This document shows positions 5,145-6,525 of a stretch of DNA of 6,525 bases, piece after piece. Under the pieces are notes generated by a model, which was not told the origin of the DNA, ran no database searches, and saw only the letters and a program-made list of their open reading frames with translations. A program made the position numbers and the translations under genes. The stretch comes from JALXCG01 sp026991065 [NCBI: Gemmatimonadota bacterium]. Lineage in GTDB: Bacteria > GCA-2686955. The stretch covers positions 1 to 6,525 of the forward strand of contig JALXCG010000313.1 of the NCBI GenBank assembly GCA_026991065.1. Direction: 5' to 3'. The first letter of the stretch is position 1, and each line of letters starts with the position of its first letter.

Positions 5145-6525
5145 TCAATCACCGCGGCGTTCAAGGCGTAGATAGTCCAGGCCAATGCGAAATTCATCGG
5201 CTTCGCGATCGCTGGCGCCCAATGGCGCCGGGTCATCATCCGGCCCGGGGATGCTGTTCTCAACAGCAATCCGCAAGCGCAGCCGCGGCTCGGTCGCGGC
5301 CACTCGGACACCTCGTAGCACGACCTCGCGGGTGCCGGGAGCAGCGTCCGGCTGAGCCGCGAGAAGCACGCCGGGGCGCGCATCACCCGCGACCGAAGCC
5401 CGGGCCGTGCCGAAACGGGAGCCGAGAGTATAGGCCAAATAGAGGTCGTAGGTCCCGGGTTGTGCCACCGGAACATCCAAAACCACAAAGTCACCCACCG
5501 CATCCGCGGCAAAGAGCAGCTCGGCGTTGCGGCTCCAGTGCTCGCCGAGCAGGGTGGTGATCTCGACCTCGCACGGATCACCGCTGGAGTAGAGCGGCGG
5601 GAGCAGGAACTCCGCCTCAAGCACACCTTCGCGCACCGGAACCCGGGCCGGATGCGAAAGATAAGCCGCCGGAGCAGGCCCCTCCGCCGCCCCTTGATAC
5701 CAAAACGCCACGCCATCCACGGTGGCCCCCAGCGGCAGCGCCCCAACCACTTCACAGTGCAGCGCCATCGCCGTCGCAAAATGAAGCGGCGCCGACAGAT
5801 GCCAGCGATAGCCGGCAATCGCGCCCGCGCCGCAGGTTGTCACGCCCCACTCCGGCGCCACTCCCGGCCGCCACTGCCCGAGCCCGCTGGCGCCGAGAAA
5901 GACCGGCAGATTCTGCGAGGTGATCGAGCGCCGTGGATTGCCATCGGGCCAGAGAGCGAAACGCACCATCCGCGGATCGACCCCATGCACCCGCAGCGTC
6001 GTCCCCAAGTAGCGCCCGGCGGTGGCGATGCGCAGAATCACGCGATCCGGCTCCGCCAGATCCGCGTCGAAACGGCGCGCGCAGAAGTAGGCCTCCTCCG
6101 CCGCCGCCTGCGCCGGCGGCAGCGGCCCGCGTTCCACATCGACCTCCCAGGCCAACCCCCGCACCGGCACGCTGCCGACATTCAGCAAGCGCAACCGCGC
6201 CTGCGTGGCAAACGACATGGGTGTGGTAATGGTCACCGCTCCGCTGTTCCAGCAGACCACCGCGCTGGTGAAGGGCGGCGCATCCGCCCTGGCCACGGCC
6301 GCGAGTTCCCCCAGGGTCACCGAAACCGCCGGATTCGAGGCCCCATCCCAATACGCCTCCAGCGCCAGATTGTCCAGATAGCCGGAGTCGATCGCTTCCG
6401 CCCGCAACCAGATCCGGCGAATGGTGCCGGCCCCGTGCAGATCACAAAGCGTGCGCTCGCCCCCCGGAGCCAGCAGTTGCTCCGCCGGATGCGCCGCGAT
6501 CGCCGCCGCCAGGCCCGCCCCGGCC
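5145..6525 (-). CDS. DUF2961/GH172-like carbohydrate-active protein, 5'-partial
   Basis: The frame is open to the window edge, so the N-terminus is missing; 459 residues are visible (numbered from codon 6524-6522). Residues 27-150 match the start of DUF2961: CDLHGAGTIRRIW (like GPGxIxRIW), LALEAYWDG at 53-61, PAVSVTLGEL (like PSVEVPLGDF), and TTPMSFATQARLRLLN. Later come GRYLGTTLRV, GYRWHLSAPLHF (238-249) and FWYQG (274-278), all in the family's order. From about 300 to the end is a second beta-sandwich (GEHWSRNAELLF, PGTYDLYLAYT, terminal IGLDYLRLE) like the carbohydrate-binding-type domain often appended to this family. DUF2961 includes GH172 enzymes, which cleave fructofuranosyl or D-arabinofuranosyl linkages. 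The EGD and GTGTEDYF segments expected to carry the two catalytic Glu are not recognisable here (MVR at 186-188, LGASGLGQW at 210-218), so it may bind rather than cleave sugars. Family membership is fairly secure; activity is doubtful. TTG 6407 is an internal codon, not the start. Confidence 0.8.
   Translation of the reverse strand, partial: AGAGLAAAIAAHPAEQLLAPGGERTLCDLHGAGTIRRIWLRAEAIDSGYLDNLALEAYWDGASNPAVSVTLGELAAVARADAPPFTSAVVCWNSGAVTITTPMSFATQARLRLLNVGSVPVRGLAWEVDVERGPLPPAQAAAEEAYFCARRFDADLAEPDRVILRIATAGRYLGTTLRVHGVDPRMVRFALWPDGNPRRSITSQNLPVFLGASGLGQWRPGVAPEWGVTTCGAGAIAGYRWHLSAPLHFATAMALHCEVVGALPLGATVDGVAFWYQGAAEGPAPAAYLSHPARVPVREGVLEAEFLLPPLYSSGDPCEVEITTLLGEHWSRNAELLFAADAVGDFVVLDVPVAQPGTYDLYLAYTLGSRFGTARASVAGDARPGVLLAAQPDAAPGTREVVLRGVRVAATEPRLRLRIAVENSIPGPDDDPAPLGASDREADEFRIGLDYLRLERRGD

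Noticed and set aside
5081-5818. Upstream extension of the isomerase frame by about 245 codons
   Set aside because: It runs out of frame inside the well-supported DUF2961-like gene on the same strand, has no isomerase-like content, and a good GGAG-spaced ATG exists at 5080.

Overview
This is a GC-rich window from a diderm (Gram-negative-type) bacterium. It encodes an outer-membrane beta-barrel of the Omp85 superfamily that ends in Phe and carries a signal peptide, and a periplasmic lipoprotein chaperone. The lineage cannot be fixed from sequence alone. The gene content (DUF2961 protein, barrel-only Omp85, ABC-2-like membrane protein, stand-alone HD-GYP protein) would suit a deltaproteobacterium-like or FCB-type environmental lineage; that is inference. 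I see no mobile element, CRISPR array, tRNA or rRNA.

Layout. On the + strand, 23-910 encodes a soluble HD-GYP-type phosphohydrolase. All other genes are on the - strand and read from the right edge leftwards: a DUF2961/GH172-like carbohydrate-active protein whose 5' end lies beyond the window (6525-5145); a SurA/PrsA-type peptidyl-prolyl isomerase lipoprotein (5080-3983); a barrel-only Omp85/D15-like outer-membrane protein (3968-2853); and a polytopic ABC-2-type permease-like protein (2479-896). The permease gene converges on the HD-GYP gene and overlaps it by 15 bp at the 3' ends. The isomerase and barrel genes are separated by only 14 bp and look co-transcribed. Export of a barrel protein together with its periplasmic folding factor makes biological sense.

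The most unusual segment is the non-coding stretch 2480-2852. It holds what looks like a complete small transcription unit on the - strand: a sigma70-like promoter (TTGACG, 18 nt, TAACAT), a predicted start near 2648, a perfect 12-bp stem closing a 42-nt loop that is almost free of G (20 C, 11 U, 10 A, 1 G) and carries three CCUACC repeats, and then a 14-bp hairpin followed by UUUUCUU, a strong intrinsic terminator. The unit would make an RNA of about 113 nt. It ends 56 nt before the likely GTG start of the permease gene, so it is either a free-standing sRNA with C-rich target-binding repeats or a structured leader with a conditional terminator controlling the permease. I recognise no described RNA family in it.

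Two enzymes also depart from their families at key positions. The HD-GYP protein has Asn in place of the Lys of HDxGK. The DUF2961 protein appears to lack both Glu residues that GH172 enzymes use for catalysis.
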